DNA of 64,000 bases from Gonatopus flavifemur (taxonomy: Eukaryota > Arthropoda > Insecta > Hymenoptera > Dryinidae): assembly GCA_018340375.1 (NCBI GenBank), contig JAFFJZ010000001.1, forward strand, positions 48,786,001-48,850,000. Direction: 5' to 3'. Each line of letters opens with the position of its first letter. Position 1 is the first letter of the stretch. Below, piece by piece: positions 62,367 to 64,000 of the stretch. Below the pieces are notes generated by a model. That model saw only the letters and a list, made by a program, of their open reading frames with translations, did not search any database and was not told the origin of the DNA. A program made the position numbers and the translations under genes.

Positions 62367-63386
62367 ATGCTGCAAACAAATTTCCACATTTTCAAACCGA
62401 TTGAGATGAAACTCATATGGAACCACTATGAGATCATAACTAAACCGTGGTATAACCCTGGTTTAAAAAATCTATAGAATCTGACAACATGAAATTCTAT
62501 GGGATATGGTCAGAAAATTGTTCAAGATTCAATCGGATTTGGCAAGATTCAATGAGAATCACATTGAGAAAAATACACTCTTCTGATTAAATCTCATTAA
62601 AAATGACTGAATAGGATTTGGTCAGAACATTGTGCAAGATCCAATCAGATTTGGCGAGAATCAATGGGTTTGTTTAACCAGGGTAATTTCATTGCGATCG
62701 GATAACACGAAGCGAGAACATGCCCGGTCGCAAAATCACAATTTTTCATATCATGTTTCCTCCCTCTCTCTCATTTTCCTGTGAGGATCAAGTTGAAACT
62801 TACACGGAAGCACTATCGACACTAAATAAAACTGTAGTAGAAATTTCGTAACGATCGGATGATAGAAACGAAAGATATGATAATGGCATTTTCAAGATTT
62901 TCAAATTTTGTGTTGAAGCTTAGTGCGCACCATTTCTTCCCCTCAATTTCATTTTGCCTGAAATTCATATCGTACCATTAATGCCTTGTGGAATGAATAT
63001 GCCCCAAGTTCCAAGACATCCGGATGATACGAACAGAGGGAAGGCATGTTTTCCAAAAATTGCCAAAAAACAGAGATCGCAAAAAAAATTTTCCATAATT
63101 TTCAACCTATTGGGATGAAACTCATCTGGGGCCACTATCGAGTGATAACGAAACCGATGTGTAAGTTTCATTGCAATCGAATGATAGGACCCAGGGATAT
63201 GCGCGGTCGCAAAATCCCCATTTTTTATGACATTTTTCCCCACCCCTCCCGTTCTTCTGTGAGAATCAGGTTGAAACTTATATGGGGCCACTATCAACAT
63301 CAAATCTAACCGTGGTTAAAATTTCATGATAATCGGATCAAAGGAACGGAAGATATCCCCGATCGCACAGACAGACAGACAGACAC
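62367..63386. repeat. Degenerate long tandem repeat ending in a GACA microsatellite
   Basis: Two large units share GATGAAACTCATMTGG, CCACTATSGAGT, the CATTGCRATCG stretch, GCSCGGTCGCAAAATC and TTGAAACTTAYA in the same order (unit 1 at about 62367-62886 excluding the insertion, unit 2 at about 63061-63386). Each is itself built from a sub-repeat of about 150-180 bp (GAAACT...CCACTATC...ATAATCGGAT). The array ends in (ACAG)n at 63367-63385. Frames on both strands (63046-63309, 62965-63303) are repeat-derived. A MITE interrupts unit 1 at 62456. Confidence 0.7.
62456..62683. mobile_element. Nested MITE with CCCTGGTTTAAA ends and TAA duplication
   Basis: Ends CCCTGGTTTAAAAAATC and GTTTGTTTAACCAGGG, flanked by TAA on both sides (62453-62455, 62684-62686). 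The interior has a direct pair (GATTTGGTCAGAA / GATATGGTCAGAA). Unit 2 of the surrounding array shows the uninterrupted site with a single TAA. A 3-bp TAA duplication fits PIF/Harbinger-like (Tourist-type) elements. Confidence 0.85.
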
Positions 63387-63448
63387 GAAACCTAAATTGT
63401 TCCCCGAGTTTGGAGGAACGTGTTTGCCCAGGAGATTTTGAGTTTTAA

Positions 63449-63691
63449 GAGAAAAAAATTCTCGGCCTCCTGAAACGATCACAAAGCTTCCCTCTCACGA
63501 GGAAGCAAAAATCTAATGAGGATTTCACTAAATACATGAGTTCCCAGCACAAACAGTTATTGCTTCATTCTTATTCGGCGGGGCAGAGGAAATTGTTAGA
63601 ACGTATTGATTTTGATCATCAAACTGACTCATTAGTGAGAACAAAATCCATCACCACGAGAATTCCCAGGACATCCACCAGATACTTCTGA
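63449..63691 (+). CDS. Possible partial coding frame, unidentified
   Basis: An 80-codon open stretch between a TAA at 63446 and a TGA at 63689, in DNA less AT-rich than its surroundings. The first ATG is at 63536 (51 codons, starting MSSQHKQLLL). The translation is varied and hydrophilic (RKQKSNEDFTKY, RKLLERIDFDHQTDSL). About 70 bp downstream a strong donor-like GAAA-GTAAGT lies at 63757-63766, but a stop separates it from this frame. The opposite strand also has an open frame (63632-63853) after a TTTTTTCAG acceptor-like signal. No family is recognised; this may be a chance frame or a non-coding exon. Confidence 0.15.
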   Translation, partial: EKKILGLLKRSQSFPLTRKQKSNEDFTKYMSSQHKQLLLHSYSAGQRKLLERIDFDHQTDSLVRTKSITTRIPRTSTRYF

Positions 63692-64000
63692 CCAAAGATG
63701 GACAGCCTTATTCACCTTGACATGGCGATATTCAACATCTTCTTCATCTTCAAGAGGAAAGTAAGTACTGCTGAGCAAAAATACTTCAAAGTACAAAAAG
63801 TAATTGAGATTGCCTGTCGCAGCTTCTGACTGAAAAAACAAGAGCACCCTCAATCTCTTGTATTCTTTTTCGTCAAGCGATCTATCTGCCCGTCAATAAA
63901 TTGGGAACACAAATACCTTTCGTTGTAATCATCCGATTGAAATTAGCTTTTCATTACAGGTGTGAACCAAAATTATAAATGCCTCATATAAGTGACAGGC
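63692..64000. other. Spacer with splice-like signals on both strands
   Basis: On the plus strand GTAAGT at 63761 is donor-like. On the minus strand TTGTTTTTTCAG (about 63832-63843) is acceptor-like and AAG-GTGAAT (about 63713-63721) donor-like. The two sets cannot both belong to one simple gene, and neither is confirmed. Confidence 0.3.

Noticed and set aside
62965..63309. Frames of 112 (minus) and 87 (plus) codons
   Set aside because: Both are carried by the degenerate tandem array and repeat with it.

Overview
The window looks like a non-coding stretch (intergenic or long-intron DNA) of an AT-rich animal nuclear genome. Long AT-rich spacers, many small TA-flanked inverted-repeat transposons, tRNA-like fragments and GT/AG splice-like signals, with no prokaryotic gene organisation, point to a eukaryote. 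The style of repeats fits an insect, perhaps a hymenopteran, but that last step is only an impression. I found no gene I can name. The longest ATG-started frame is 142 codons and is explained by purine/pyrimidine bias or repeats. Only two short frames deserve a note as possible exons: 26850-27020 (+), with a good acceptor and donor, and 63449-63691 (+).

The main content is a dense, nested population of miniature inverted-repeat transposable elements (MITEs). (1) Elements with CACTG/CACGG ends and TA target duplications (Tc1/mariner-like behaviour) lie at 1006-1375, 1386-1636, 9021-9224, 13988-14205, 16529-16583, 23419-23712, 23790-24222, 27108-27458, 27619-27856, 30093-30358, 33048-33254, 34842-35688, 38141-38314, 38755-38981, 40333-40705, 51008-51263 and 51266-51496. 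Several are almost perfect hairpins with arms of 95-120 bp. (2) Elements with CCCTGG...CCAGGG ends lie at 40162-40280, 42994-43560, 62456-62683 (3-bp TAA duplication) and 34614-36185, and a related group with YAGAAATT subtermini includes 11624-12065 and 16035-16504. (3) hAT-like elements lie at 43107-43288 and 55148-55309. (4) Two elements have uncommon termini: 52471-53495, whose interior repeats CCAGGGGAGATAC seven times, and 61185-61336, a 152-bp element with an ACTT duplication.

Nesting lets the order of insertion be read directly: 23874-24120 inside 23790-24222; 40464-40651 inside 40333-40705; 34842-35688 inside 34614-36185; 43107-43288 inside 42994-43560; and 62456-62683 inside the repeat array 62367-63386.

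Other structure includes an exact 100-bp tandem repeat (29846-30085), a GAGTGAAA/TTTCACTC composite palindrome (37286-37971), tRNA-like fragments (35123-35189 minus, 60243-60308 plus), purine-strand tracts, a homeodomain-motif-rich island (18640-19110) and a tight E-box cluster (39373-39405). The remaining AT-rich spacers carry nothing I can assign.
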